In this document: positions 52,212 to 64,000 of the stretch, piece by piece | Position numbering within the stretch: the stretch's first letter is position 1 | Layout of the letters: each line of letters opens with the position of its first letter | From: Apis mellifera | Lineage: Eukaryota > Arthropoda > Insecta > Hymenoptera > Apidae | Direction: 5' to 3' | Length of the DNA: 64,000 nucleotides | Assembly (NCBI RefSeq): GCF_003254395.2 | Contig: NC_037639.1 | Location: forward strand, 13,745,037 to 13,809,036 | Program-made: the position numbers and the translations under genes | Notes under the pieces: generated by a model | Database searches by the model: none | Told to the model about the DNA's origin: nothing | What the model saw: the letters and a program-made list of their open reading frames with translations, nothing else

Positions 52212-52398
52212 CGTGGAACGGGACCGGCTTCGGGAGCGGGAACGACAGGCCCGCGCGGCGATGTCGGTCCAGGCCGAACAAGCGGCTGCAGGAGGTGGTC
52301 CTGACACCAGACACCATCATCATGGCCACCATAATCACGCTCACCATCATGTTAATCCGCATGCCGTCACCGCACCACTCTTCCGTGCTCCCGTCAGG
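52212..52398 (+). CDS. Common coding exon: Arg/Glu-rich, Ala/Gly and His-rich segments
   Basis: TTTCAG precedes 52212 and a consensus donor GTAAGT begins at 52399, giving a 187-base exon. Read with two bases from the previous exon, it encodes 63 codons and ends in phase 0. The peptide has an Arg/Glu-rich start (VERDRLRERERQ), an Ala/Gly stretch around MSVQAEQ, a His-rich stretch (about 10 His within 16 residues) and the end APLFRAPVR. Third codon positions vary freely in this frame, as in real coding sequence. Met at 52261 (GCGGCGATGT) could serve as an internal start. Such composition is common in nuclear regulatory proteins and in disordered cytoplasmic tails. It recalls Arg/Glu-His-rich parts of Atrophin- or AUTS2-type proteins, but I see no diagnostic motif. 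A second open frame (WNGTGFGSG...) has less natural composition. The acceptor's own pyrimidine tract is weak. Confidence 0.6.
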
Positions 52399-52891
52399 GT
52401 AAGTCTTCGTTCTGATTTTATTCTTATTCTTCTTTTCCTTTCCACGTACCGTTGATCGATCGCTCGATACTCGGCCTCGTTTCCCCTCCCCGGCCGAGGC
52501 CAGATTAAAGGATCGCGCGCGGTTAAAGACGCGGTTTCACTAGTTTTTTCCACGCGTAACGCGAGCGTGTTTAATTCGAGAAATTGGAGCGAACGGAACA
52601 CACACACATACACATATATATTTTTTTTCGATCGTGCACGATTTGTAAGAACGAAGATACATATCGAATAGTTTTACCTCGTGTCAAACGTCTCGCATGA
52701 CAAATTACACATTGATTCGTCACTCGCGTTTCGATCCTACCTTTCGTTTGTCAGTCGTTGTGTCGAGTTAATATCTCAGCTTGTACATCTGTACAAGCGC
52801 GAAACATCGTTGAAATTAGTTTCGAATTGTTGCGATACTCGAATAAATGAAATTTAATACGAAACGTTTGCTAATATAATTGGTATACTAA

Positions 52892-52914
52892 ATGATGATG
52901 ATGATGATGATGAT
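52892..52914. repeat. (ATG)n microsatellite
   Basis: Seven ATG units. The Met-run frame across it is an artefact. Confidence 0.95.
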
Positions 52915-55900
52915 AAATGGCTATCTCGATCGTACTTTGTTTATTCTCAACTATCGAATCCCATTTCCTACGTGCAATATCTGCGATCTATTATACACGC
53001 ATATACAATCCAAATTTAAATTTCTAAACCGGTGTTACAAAATTAATTACACTCCAAGTTCCACTTGCGACATCTTTTCGAAATTGACTAGCTCCGATTA
53101 TTTCACCGTCGATATTTTCCTCTGAAACCTTTCGAAAATCGTCTTTCTTCTTCTTTTTTCTCTCTAATTTCTCGAGACCATATGGCATCAACCGTGTATC
53201 CCTTCCTTCTCTCTTTCTCTCCTCCCGCGCCGCAACATTTGGCTCGAAAGAATCCTCAGGGTGTTCCGATTTCATCCCCGAGTCTGGAAGACGAAGCGGT
53301 AGCAGCTGCCCGAAGGGTCTGCACAGAGAAATCCCATACGATCGTTACGACGAGGCCAAAAAGCCTCTCGTCCAGCCTCTCTCCCCCTCTCTCTCCCTCT
53401 CTCTTCCATCGCTCGTAAACATCGGGCCACCAGATCTTCCTCCACTCGGCCCCGACCTCAATTTCTTCGCTTCACCCCGTCCAGATTTATAGACGCAATA
53501 GCTTCGAACGCGTCGAGTCGAAATGACGACGGGTAAAGGGGTAAAGGGGACGAGATATTCTCGCGGCCAAATTTAAGATACGCGATAAGATACGTGACGC
53601 GCGAGAAATGACCTTTCGAACGGTAGCCGCTTCCTCTTCTTCTCAGCTCTGCTCAACAGGTGTTCCGCGACTTTTAAACTTTCCTAATAACCGCGTTACG
53701 GATCTCCTCGCCGCGACGCAGCCGCCGCTCCAACGCGAAATTTTTCCAACTTTCTTTTTCGAGGTATTAACGTCGATCGACCGGTTCTTTCCTTAAGCGG
53801 GAATGGTATTATACATTCGTTATGAAACTTCGATTAATTAAAAGAGAAGCGAATAAACGAGACGGAAAGGAAACGTACGGGGAAGAAGATGCGTTTTTTC
53901 TAGCTTTCTATTCGTTTTGATCTTGGTTTCTTCCTCCTTCTCCTTCTTTTCCTTCTCGCGAATTCGAAAGTTTAGCGTAACGCGCCAGATCCTCCTCCCC
54001 CTCCTCGTCTCGCGAATCCACCTGAAAACCTATTCCCTTCGATCACACATTCTTTACAGGAAGATGAATCCGCGCTTTGTAAATCGCTGATGAACTCGCG
54101 AATTACTTTCGTCTTTATTCCATCGTCTTTGTTCCATTTGTTTCGCTACGCGTGTATCGGAAATAAAGAGAAGAAGGAAGGAAAAGGGGAGGGAATCGGA
54201 GATGCGCGTATTTATCCGAGATTAACGACGCGCATTTGCATTTGTATGTAGCGCGGCTGGTTACAAAACTCGTGATTTAGAGCGAGCAGAGAAGGGAGCT
54301 CTCCTCCTCGATGCCTCGAGACGAGGGAGAAGGGAGGGTGGAGGACCTTTTTCTTCGATGCACTCGCACGGACTTTCGACGAGATGGAGACCTCTGGCCG
54401 CGCGACTCCTACTCGTTAAATCGCTCCTAGTCTCCGTGGACAGAGAAAAGAACCGCGTCGTTCTTTCGACAAAAATTAATGAAAGTACGCATGCGAGTCT
54501 CGTGACTTGCGCCATTTCTTACGGCGCTCGAAAAGTAGCAGCGATTTTTTTTTTCTTACTCATCATCTTTTTTGGGGGGAGGAAGGAAAGTTTTAGAGGA
54601 AAGTTTCGATGCTAAAATTGAATCGAGAGATAGTCGGGGGATGGTGTAGCGCTCGGTGGAAAAAGCTCGGCTGTGTCCCAGGGGACGCGTGTTCCATCCG
54701 ACAGCGGTTCGGCCGCGTTTTATTTCCGCGTGGAGCAGATAAGAAGAGGTTGCTGCCTCTTCGTTGTACGTGTTTACAGAAGCGGGCAGGTGGAAACGTC
54801 TCCCCCGCCCGCCACCTTGAAAGCCGTTGCACTAACCTGTACGAGAATATTACCGTCTCGTACAGGTGTCGAGTTGCGAGAACTTGCCCGTCCTTACCTT
54901 TCTCTCGTCTCATTTTTCTCCCTTCTCCTTCTTATCTTTATCTCGACACGTGTAACGAGCTTACTTTCGTATCCCTCGAAAGCGGCGGCGATCACCACCC
55001 CGTTTCGTCGCTCGAATAATTTCACTCGAAATCTTGCTCGTATTGGGATACGCGAAGAGGAAAAATCGACGAAGGAAACGATAATTATTCCTTCGTACGA
55101 GCAATTGGAACGTAAACGAGACTCTAAAATTCGAAAGTTTCCGATGGAAACCTCTCTCGAACGCGATAATTATCCCATTCTTTCTATTGTTCCATCGTTT
55201 CGGGAAGAAAATTGAGATCGAATGGTCAGACTTCTGCGCAGCTCGATGGACGTGTCGTTATCGAATAGTTACGCGGCGGACGCTCGTAAACAAGGATCGA
55301 GTAATGGACGAGTTTGCGGGATCGAATAGAAATCTGGTACGGGCAACTTTCCTTGGCGAGGCGCGGCACACGGAAGCGAAGAAGGCATCGTTCAGAATCT
55401 GGACGTATCTTTGCCCTTTTCGCTTCGAAAACCGCGCGTGGCCGCCGCCGGAGAAAGCTTTCTGGTTCCACCGACGTTTCCACCGCTTATCTCCCTTCGA
55501 TTAAACGGCTTGGCTTACGTAACGCAGCGTCTACCGCGTTTCGACTCGTTAAATATTCCGACGGATCCATTCGAACGACGTGGATTTACGCCCAACGTTC
55601 CCGCCAAACCCGTCCCGATGCCTCTCGAGAGCCGTGGCCTCGTGTTAAATGGCAAGGAAAACCGTGGGCCCGGAGGAGGGGGAGGAGGAATGTATCGAAA
55701 ACATCCTGTATCTCTCGCGAGGCACGGAGAGAAACTTGTTGGAAGAATTGTCGCCGAGTGTTTTACGGCAAGTTGGGAGGACAGGTTCGTTTGTAACGAG
55801 TTTGGAGGAAAATTAAAAAAAAAAAAAATAAATAAATAATCGTTTCGCGTCGGTTTACAGTCGAGCATTGAATTCGAACGACTTAACATTAACGTGTTCG

Positions 55901-57157
55901 TTAACGGTGGAAACGTGTGTATTTACGTTTTTCTTCTCGCCGACGGAAAAGGAAAGAAAAAGATTCGTATCGCGCACGAAATAACTCAAGGAAGGTTGGT
56001 TTTTCAAAATCTACGACGGATCGTTCGTCTTTTATCCTATTACGATCGCGCTCGAAATTTATTCCTTCACGCGTATCGCGGTGTATAATAACTCAAAGAT
56101 GGAAGTTTTATCGCGAGGTCCTTCGATCGATATATCGATGAAACTTTTTCTCGAGATTTGACCGAATATACGAAGAGAAAGTTTTCAAAGCTCGAATAAA
56201 ACGTGTATCTTTACGATTTCACGGTTTCCTCGGTTGAAACCGTTCGCGTTTAAAATAGTCGCCGCGTTTTCCTCGTCGATGGCGAGAAGTTTTCGATCCG
56301 ACAGATGACGAGGAGGGATCGCGTGATCGTCGAGCGAAGTTCGAAACGGAACTTGATGCGCCTCGTCGACCTTGTAAACTTCGTTTCACGAGATTACGCG
56401 GAAGGAAAGCCATACGAGGACAAGAAAGAAGAAGAAGAAGAAGGAGTCTTTCCAGCGACGTGGAAGAGGGAGGAGGGAGGAGGGGGTCGCGTGTCGGAAA
56501 CAAAGATTTTTGGATCGCACGCGAGGAGGAGGAGGAGGAGGAGAAACGTTTCATGGAACGATGGGATAGGAAAACGTAGTAGGAATCGCGTCTTTCTTGT
56601 TTTCCTAGAAGGTCGCACAGATAATTTTACCGTAAACACTGGTGAGACGACGGATAGATGGAATACACGGGGAGGAAGAGAGAGACGGAGGGGCTCTGGT
56701 AAACAGCGGTGCGATAACATGAAATCTTAAAAATAATACGTGGCTCGTCATAGAAAAATATTTATGAAGCTTAACGGTAAGCTTGACAATACGCGAGAAG
56801 CCGTAAATAGAAATATTGTATCTGTAGAGCACGAGGGAAAAACATTGTTGAAAAGCGATCGACGGTTTCGAAATTATAGTCGAAGAATACGTTTCGAGTT
56901 GGTGGTATAACTCGCGTTATAGATAAGAGCGATAGATAGTTTAGTAGATTAGCCACGCTATACGTATATATAACTCGGTTTATGCACCGTCAACTTTTCG
57001 TCGTATCTTTGAACAGAGACGAAGGTAAATCATGGGAATTTAAGTGGTACGCGTCGATTTTGACAAAATCGTTCGCTTTCTCCGTAAGTACTTTTAGATA
57101 TCCTTCTAAAAGCCGCATGGTTTACGACATCTGTTCCCTCTCGTCGAGCGATCGAAT

Positions 57158-57158
57158 G

Positions 57159-57186
<28 letters not shown>
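57158..57186. repeat. (TA)n microsatellite
   Basis: About 14 TA units. Confidence 0.95.
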
Positions 57187-57189
<3 letters not shown>

Positions 57190-60100
57190 TTTCCATCGGT
57201 TTCGAGAATCTACATTCTACGTTATCTACGTGACGTGTACCGGTAATTGTGTCGCAAATTTTTCTTCGCTAATTTAACGAACAATTTCCACCTCGGTTCA
57301 GCCAACGTATACGCGTATCGATCTCGAAATTCAATTTAATATTTGAAACGTTTCCGGTCCCCTGTGTCCACGTGTAACACGTAAGGTATCTCTAGATCGA
57401 GTTCCGTTTGGCGCGGAAGGCGCGGGAGTCCCTTGATTAAACAAATAATTAAAGGATAGTGGTATAGAGATCGGGATCGGCGGGAACCAGGTCGGAGAGC
57501 GTTCTACGATCGTTTACGGAGGAAGATACGAGACAACGTGGACGAAGTATGTCGCTGCTTCACGCCTTCAATTAACCTAATTAGCTACCGTCACGTACTC
57601 GTTAGGGACAGAGCACTGGTTGCCCGCCCACCGGCAATTCGTCGATTTTACCGGAAATTGTTGCGCGGAATTTACTCTTGCCTCCTCGTTTCATTTCACC
57701 CGCGATAATAACGCGTATCGCCTCGTCTCTGTTTCTATACCGCGACACGGCGAGTGATCCGACACCGTTCCATTCTTTCCTCGTTCCCTTTATCCCCTTC
57801 CAATTAAGTCTCTTAGCCGAAACGCCTGGATACAAAGTTTCGCGATAAGGCGATAATTAGCGAAAACCGGGGTGTACAGTCCGGTTAGGCGAACAACTAA
57901 TAAGCGGCGTAAACTAACACGGGAAAGATGCGTCGCAGTCCTCCTTCCTCCCTCCGTTACGTAACGAAAGATTAAATCGCGAACGTTGGCTGCCAATTAC
58001 TAGAATTACGATCCGCTTCTTTGACGCGTATATCGTCGCTTCTTTCTTCTTTCCTTTCACGCGAACCGTAATCCGCATTCTTCTCTCTCCGAATTTTTGC
58101 AGAATCTTGGCGATTATTCGGTATGACGCTTGGGTTCCTCGACGAGGCGAGGATTGTTGTTCCGTTTCCCCTCCCCGAGCGTTTAAACGGCGAGATAACT
58201 CTCTTCGGCCCGCTCTCGAAAGAAACGAAGTAACGCTCCAATTATCCGTATTATCCGATTCGATACGAATGGCGGCCCACGCTCGAAACACGGATAGCGC
58301 TTTCCACTCGGGCTTTCGCCTCGCCTCGAAAATTTCGATCGTCCCTTGATCTATTTTGAAACGACAATTACACCGTACGTCAATTTCGCGGAGGACGGAA
58401 TATTGGTTTCGCTCGAACGTATACATCTCCGAATGGAGGCTCGCCGCCGCGTCGAACATATCGATCCGCGGATTACGTAATTCGCCACGAGGGTGGGCGG
58501 GCGGGCGGTTTAACGATCGTTCGCGAACCGCGTGCCGGCGGATCGGGATCGCGACCGCATGGACGACATCGACGAATCGCGGCAAATCGACCGTCGCTTC
58601 GCAACGATCTCGTTCCGCTCGAAGAAATCGCGCGAATCTTTCGATACGATAACGAGTCGAGATGTCGATTGGAGGAGGAACCCTTCGAACGGTGGTCTTT
58701 TATCCACCTGTTTCGTTTGGGATCGTGACTCGATGGATTCGAAGATTATACGGAGCGAGATCGATCCCGAATACGCGTGTCGGAGGAAAGATCGGAGCGT
58801 GGAAGGCACGTTAATTCGATCGAGGAGGAGGATTCACCTTTCGCGATCATCCGATCGTCTACCGATCGTCTATGGGATTAAGTCGTGCTCTCGCTTTAAG
58901 CGAAGCCCGTGATTTGTAGGTCGTTTGATCGCATTATACCCGCCTCGTGGTTTACGTAATCCTGCTGCTCGTCCTGTGTATGTATGTGTGTGTGCGCGAT
59001 GTGTGCGTGGCCACCACCGATCGTCCCTCCCTTTCTCTCCACACACCGTCTTTCTCTCTCCCTCTCGCGCGCACGTGCGCATTCTAACGTCTGTTTCATA
59101 TATGCACGCCAATGTTAGATACATGCCAGATTATAGATTAGGCTAGATCCATGACGATTGTGCTTTCTCTCTCTCTCTTTCTCTGTCCTCCTTCGATTTA
59201 GCGTTTTCTTGGTATTCGATTCGACGCTTGGTCTTACCTCAAGGTCTCCGGTTAGAATCCCTCGTAAATTTTCCCTCCCCCCACGTATTAGAAAGAATAG
59301 GTCCGGGTAGACGGGTAAAGATTGGGTAAAGTCGTTAAGACGTCAGGTAAACTCGAAGTAAGTCCGGAACCTCGTCGCTACTCGCCCAGTTTACCAGAGT
59401 TGACCGTTTCGAAGCTTCTATTCTTTTTCCCGACACTTTGACCTTTGGACTCGTTACTCCTGACATTTATGACTCCCGTACATCTGACAAACAACGCTCC
59501 CACCTTGTTTCGCATCGTGTATACATTCGTCGAATTTTAATCGACAAATTCTCCTCGTTCATAGACGTTGATTCTCGTTTCGAGAACGCCGTGATCCTTA
59601 CGTGATTATTAGCGGCCATTACTTGGTATCTCGTGGCAAGCATCGAAAAGGCGAGCGATCGCCGAGCGGAAAGGCGGCAACGGTTGAACCGCATTTCCGT
59701 GCACGTAGCCGGTGCGTAGTTGAGTAGGTGGGATGGCTCGCCGAGTGCGTGCACGCGTTGTTGCGTGCGTGCGTGCTTGCATGCCGCAGCGGCATGGTCT
59801 TCGCCCGCTCGTTCTCGTCTCTGACCTCGTTTTCACCGTGGCTGTCGGGCTCGGCTAATCGGATGGCAGACGTCGGAACTCGGCGAGTTAAATTCCTCGC
59901 GGTTACGTCCGCCTTGTGCGCCGCCTTTTCAGCTCGGATTTGGCTCGGCCTTCCCTCCCCCTCCCTCGCGTTCGAGTCGATATCGATGCCGATAAATTGA
60001 TAAATGGAGGAACACGCCGGCCGAGTCGTTCGCCGGGATTAATTGGCGGGCAAGAACGACGAAAGTTGGAAGTGTTAACAGGTTCATCGAGGAAAAACGC

Positions 60101-62129
60101 GTGCTTTCCCCGGGAATTAATTAGTTCGCCCTCCTCCTCTTCCTTTTTTCCGGGGTAAAAAAAGAAGGAAACGATAACGGATTGCCACGCGCCTTCGTTC
60201 ATCGCTTAATTCGTATCCCCTTGCTTACGATTAAAAAAAAGTAAGAAGGAGGGAAAGAGAGAGGAAAGGCGTGCTCGTCCAGGCTAAATAATTCCTCTCG
60301 AAGGGACATTCCCACGATGTTATTATCCACGTCTTTCTTTCTTGCTCCCGCCGATCGTCCGTCATTTTCGCCGCCCTGTACCATCGATCCCCTCCGTGAT
60401 CTCTCGAGTTGTTTGCACTCGAGATAATTTCACCACCGGTTGCATGTGCCGAGAGTCGACGAAGCATCCGTCCGATCGGTTCCTATCGCTCGAGAGGAGA
60501 TCATCGATTTCTCCCTGCTCTTCTATCCGAACATCGAACGGCCGTTTCCGTTTCTCTCCTCCTAGAAAAAATTGGAGAGGAGAAATGTGTTTTTCGTGGA
60601 TTTTCCGTGGAGAAGGGAGGGAGAGCGAGCGTTGGAGCGTGGTTATTAAACATGGTTGCGTGAATCGTTGAAGCCGTAAATCGCGACTCCGAGTTAAATC
60701 GAGTATCCTGGAGATAAGGGGAAGTCGATGGACCGAGAACAGCTTCGCAAAGAGCGGCGTTCGGCTTTCCGGATCGCTCTTAATGACTTTAATGGGGTCG
60801 TGGGGAGAGGAGGGAGGGGAGAACGATCAGGAAACGGTTCTCTCCAAGTTTTGGATTTCCACGACTCTCCTCGCGCCGAGTATGGACGCGGAAAGAGAGA
60901 GTCGGTGGCGCCTCACCCCCTTCGCCTGCTACATTATTCAAATCTGTCGCGGGAAGAATGCCAGGGTGAATTTTAAGGGGGCGAAGAAGTCGAAGAGTTC
61001 TCGCAAACATTCCTCTCGTCCTCTCTCTCGTTTCGTTCCGATTTTCCGTCATCCACTGTCGCGATTTCCTCTCCTCCTTCTTCCATCCTTTCCAACGGAC
61101 CCGCATCCTGTAATCCGTTTTCGATACGATTTTTCCATCGAACCGGTCGAACGAGATATTTATACAGAGCACGAATGTTAATCGCGACAATTGTCATCCT
61201 CGTGCGGTATCGCTAATCAAATTATACTTAATTAAACGCCCCTAATGTAATTAAGTCGTCCATCGTATGGACGCGCGTGTGTGTGTGTCTATGCTTCGTA
61301 GCTCTACCAAGTCCCTATCGTTTCACACTGTTCCCCCACCTGCTTCGTCGCCTAATTTTTCGCCCGAACAACTCGACCATTAAAATCTCTCTCCGAATAA
61401 ATCCAAAGATTCGAATCTTGCCAACGATTAGCTTGGGGGCTTGGATTCTAGGTAGAACGAGTTTCTTCACGGCTGCTATACTTTACGCAAGATTATCTGC
61501 ATTGCCGATCGACCCGCACGCAACTTTCCGGCGGACGCTCCAAATTAAAATGTGTTTGAACGCGATAATTCAGCAGGAAACGCGGGAGCGTTCGCCTCGA
61601 AATTGGTTAATCAGCGTTTATTCGCTTCTCGAGAAGAATCTCTTCCTCCAGATGTTAATTATCCGATCGGTGACTCGGTCATCGGACGACGGGGGTGGCC
61701 TGGCGACGACGATATGCACGCGCGACTCGGGTCGCGCGCGTGTATTATCCCGCGTCCCGTAACCCGGTGGTATTTAGCGTAATTTATGAAACCGCCTCCG
61801 TCTGGTTCTCCGGCTCGCTTTGACCGTGGCGAGAGGAGGGTGCGCGGGGGTGTGGGAGCGGAGGAAGAGGAGGAGGGGAGGTTAAAATACACACGAGCAC
61901 CACGGCGGGCCACACACGGCCGCACACACAAAGAGAGCAACTCCGGCTTTCACGGCAGGGGTGGTATGACGGAATCAATACCGGTGTGTGAGAGGGTGGG
62001 ATAATGCGGTGGCTTGACGAGAGTTGTAGCTACTAAGGGAGAAAGGGAAAGAGACAGCGGGGAGGGGGGAGAGAGGAGGCGGGGGTGGTGGAGGCAGAGA
62101 AGGAAGAAACGGGACGGTGGCGAAGGAGG

Positions 62130-62172
62130 CAGAGAGAGAGAGAGCGAGCGAGAGAGAGAGAGGGAGAGAGAA
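62130..62172. repeat. (GA)n-rich tract
   Basis: About 20 GA units with GCGAGC and GGG interruptions, inside a longer purine-rich block starting near 62040. Confidence 0.9.
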
Positions 62173-62990
62173 GTCGAGGACTAGCGGAGGAAATAAACAA
62201 TGGGCTGGGTAACCCACGTTCGGTGGTACACACCGGTGGAAAATTACCTACGATACCGGATAATGGAGAGAAAGAAGAGCGGTGGAGCCGCCACCGCGGT
62301 TGGTAACCACCTTCCGCGATCGGTGCAGCCATTCTTCTCGGCTTTTACTTTCTTTTTTTTCCTTTTTTCTTTTTCCGCCTCCTTTTTTCTGCCCCCTCCT
62401 CCTCTTTCCACCCTTTTCTCTTTATTGGCAAGTAATAATCACGAGCATTAATGGCGGAGCACGGTCCATTTTTACGCGCTCTCTCTCTTTTTCTCTCTTT
62501 CGGTTCGTAGGCAATCTCTCTCTCCCGATTGCGGGGAGAACGTCGCCGAAATACCAGAGAAGGACGAACGAACGAGCGTTGTTCGTGTAATTCGAGCGTT
62601 AACCGTCAGCCTATTGGAGAGAGCTATTCGAGGCATTAATTTCGCGAGGGAGAAAGAAATTACGCGGAAGACCGCGAGATTATTACGCACGACCGGATAG
62701 ATTTTCGTCGTCCACCCATCTTTTTATCATTTCTCCTCTCTCTCTCTCTCTTTTTTTTCTTTCTCCTCTACGGCACGCGACTCTTTTTCCCCCTTCGCTC
62801 GACTCGGTGTCATAGGATATTTTTCTTCCTCGTGGGAGGCAACGATAATAATCGCATTACGCCATCCGTGCTCCGTTTTACATACACCCCTCGTGGCCGC
62901 GTGTTAAAGGGGAGTCCGTTCTAAATACCGTTAATTTCGTGGCGGAATTATTTGGTTCGCGGTACGCGTTCCGTTTCTCTCCTCTCGACC

Positions 62991-63042
62991 AGATAGAGAG
63001 AGAGAAAGAGAAAGAGAGGGAGGGAGAGAGAAAGAAAGAAGG
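62991..63042. repeat. (GA)n/(GAAA)n purine tract
   Basis: About 50 purine bases with GAGA and GAAA units. Confidence 0.9.
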
Positions 63043-64000
63043 AACGAGCGGCGGGAATATAATTGCAACGGCAATACCATTGTACTAATGCATGCTTGCA
63101 CACCGTGTACAAATAATTCCCCGTTCCCGGGAGGAAAACTCTTTCCGCGCTTTTCCATCTCTCTATTTCCTGCGGCGGTTCATCGGCGTGCAATCTCGTT
63201 TCTTCTCCTCCCCACCCCCTCTCCTTCCCCCTCCTCTTCGTTATAAAGCTTGATAATCCGACGATATCTTAGCTTCTTCGTTCTTCTTTCCCTTTTTCCT
63301 TCCTTCTTTCCTCCTTTCCTTTTCGCTCGTCCATTCTCCCTTCGTCGAGGATGGATGCGGTATATACGGTTCGTCGTTTTCCCTTCCTCCACCTCCTCTT
63401 CTTTTCCGTTCATCGGTTTCCGTTCTTCCGGTTCGGTGGATCGATTCGCGCCGCATTCGCCTCGTCTTCGACCCAAATAGTTGGGTACATGGTCGATGCT
63501 CGAAGCCCTTTCCTCGGCTATGCGCGTCCCGCACGATGGAAACACGACGGCCGGCCGAGGGCTACCCACGGCTTAATTAATTGCACCCTTGGCACGGGTC
63601 CACCAACCTCGAATCCAAGTCCTACTCTCACCTCTCTCACTCGTCCAATTTCCTCCACGTTTCTTTCCTTCCACGCTATTCTCGCTTTCTTTCTCCTCGC
63701 GATCCCTCGACGACGATCGTTTCCCCCGAGTGCGGATGATCGATCCAACGTATCGTTTGGCCGAGGAGGAAAGGTGTATATGTCGATCGTAGAGCGCGAA
63801 ACGTCGCCCGAGAGTCAATGCACTCGTTGCATCGAGAGAGGGACGAAGATCGAAGGAGAAAAGCGCTCGCGATGGACGATTCGCGCGCTCGCGTGATTCG
63901 AGGCGAGGGAGGGGCGGGCTCGAGAAGCCTCTATCAATGTTGCCTTAACAATCGATGTCCGACATAAAAGCCAAGCGGAGCTCCGGTAACGAAGCAAGAC

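Larger units (their letters stand above)
52399..64000. other. Downstream intron, no further exon recognised
   Basis: CpG-rich sequence with many overlapping open frames on both strands, mostly Arg/Ser/Pro-rich. Acceptor-like sites occur (TTCTTTACAG before 54061, GGTTTACAG before 55861), each followed by an open frame of 60-75 codons in phase 0. Neither has a fitting donor or recognisable protein. The next exon of the gene probably lies beyond the window. Simple repeats are entered separately. Confidence 0.5.

Noticed and set aside
54061..54251. Phase-0 open frame after the acceptor-like ATTCTTTACAG, a possible next exon after the common one
   Set aside because: No donor in a sensible place, and the later codons are low in complexity. 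Many such acceptor-like sites are expected in 11 kb of pyrimidine-rich intron.
54593..54913. Minus-strand ATG followed by a GTAAGG donor, as another first exon
   Set aside because: The donor is only moderate, the upstream sequence is a plain purine tract and no minus-strand partner exon was found.
55861..56088. Phase-0 open frame of 75 codons after GGTTTACAG
   Set aside because: The pyrimidine tract is weak, no donor follows, and it ends in a stop without recognisable domain or polyadenylation context.

Overview
The window looks like eukaryotic nuclear DNA from an insect, most probably a hymenopteran and perhaps a bee. The signs are very long gene-poor stretches, abundant CpG, strong swings between AT-rich and GC-richer domains, and many simple repeats (AT, CT/GA, GAT, ACT). 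I see no bacterial gene structure, no rRNA or tRNA, no CRISPR array and no intact transposon. Almost every open frame in the window is a chance frame in introns or spacers.

The signal I can support is the 5' part of one plus-strand gene. It appears to have several alternative first exons spread over about 30 kb, all able to feed one common downstream exon. The common exon lies at 52212-52398 and encodes an Arg/Glu-rich stretch followed by an Ala/Gly stretch and a His-rich stretch. It needs a partner that leaves two bases of a split codon. Four candidate first coding exons end at good GT donors exactly in that phase: A at 7504-7565, B at 25963-25976, C at 34137-34180 and D at 37736-37800. A fifth, apparently non-coding exon (E) ends at 42640 and could use an internal Met in the common exon at 52261. 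The rest of the gene must lie to the right of the window, or contains exons I cannot recognise. I do not recognise the product.

Layout: 1-7400 is AT-rich spacer with small CpG-richer islands near 720-890, 2290-2720 and 6290-6490. 7400-7565 is leader and exon A. 7566-24800 is intron or spacer with mixed composition, containing an ACT repeat, a CT repeat and a set of three degenerate repeats at 22.5-23.0 kb. 24800-25976 is promoter, leader and exon B. 25977-41150 is CpG-rich intron holding exons C and D and a compact motif cluster at 40.1 kb. 41150-42640 is a second promoter-like block with exon E. 42641-50936 is intron. 50937-52210 is a minisatellite of about 180 bp units that runs right up to the splice acceptor of the common exon. 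52399-64000 is intron with simple repeats and no exon I can defend.

All gene calls rest on splice-site motifs, reading phase and start context read by eye. No transcript, homology or conservation data were available.
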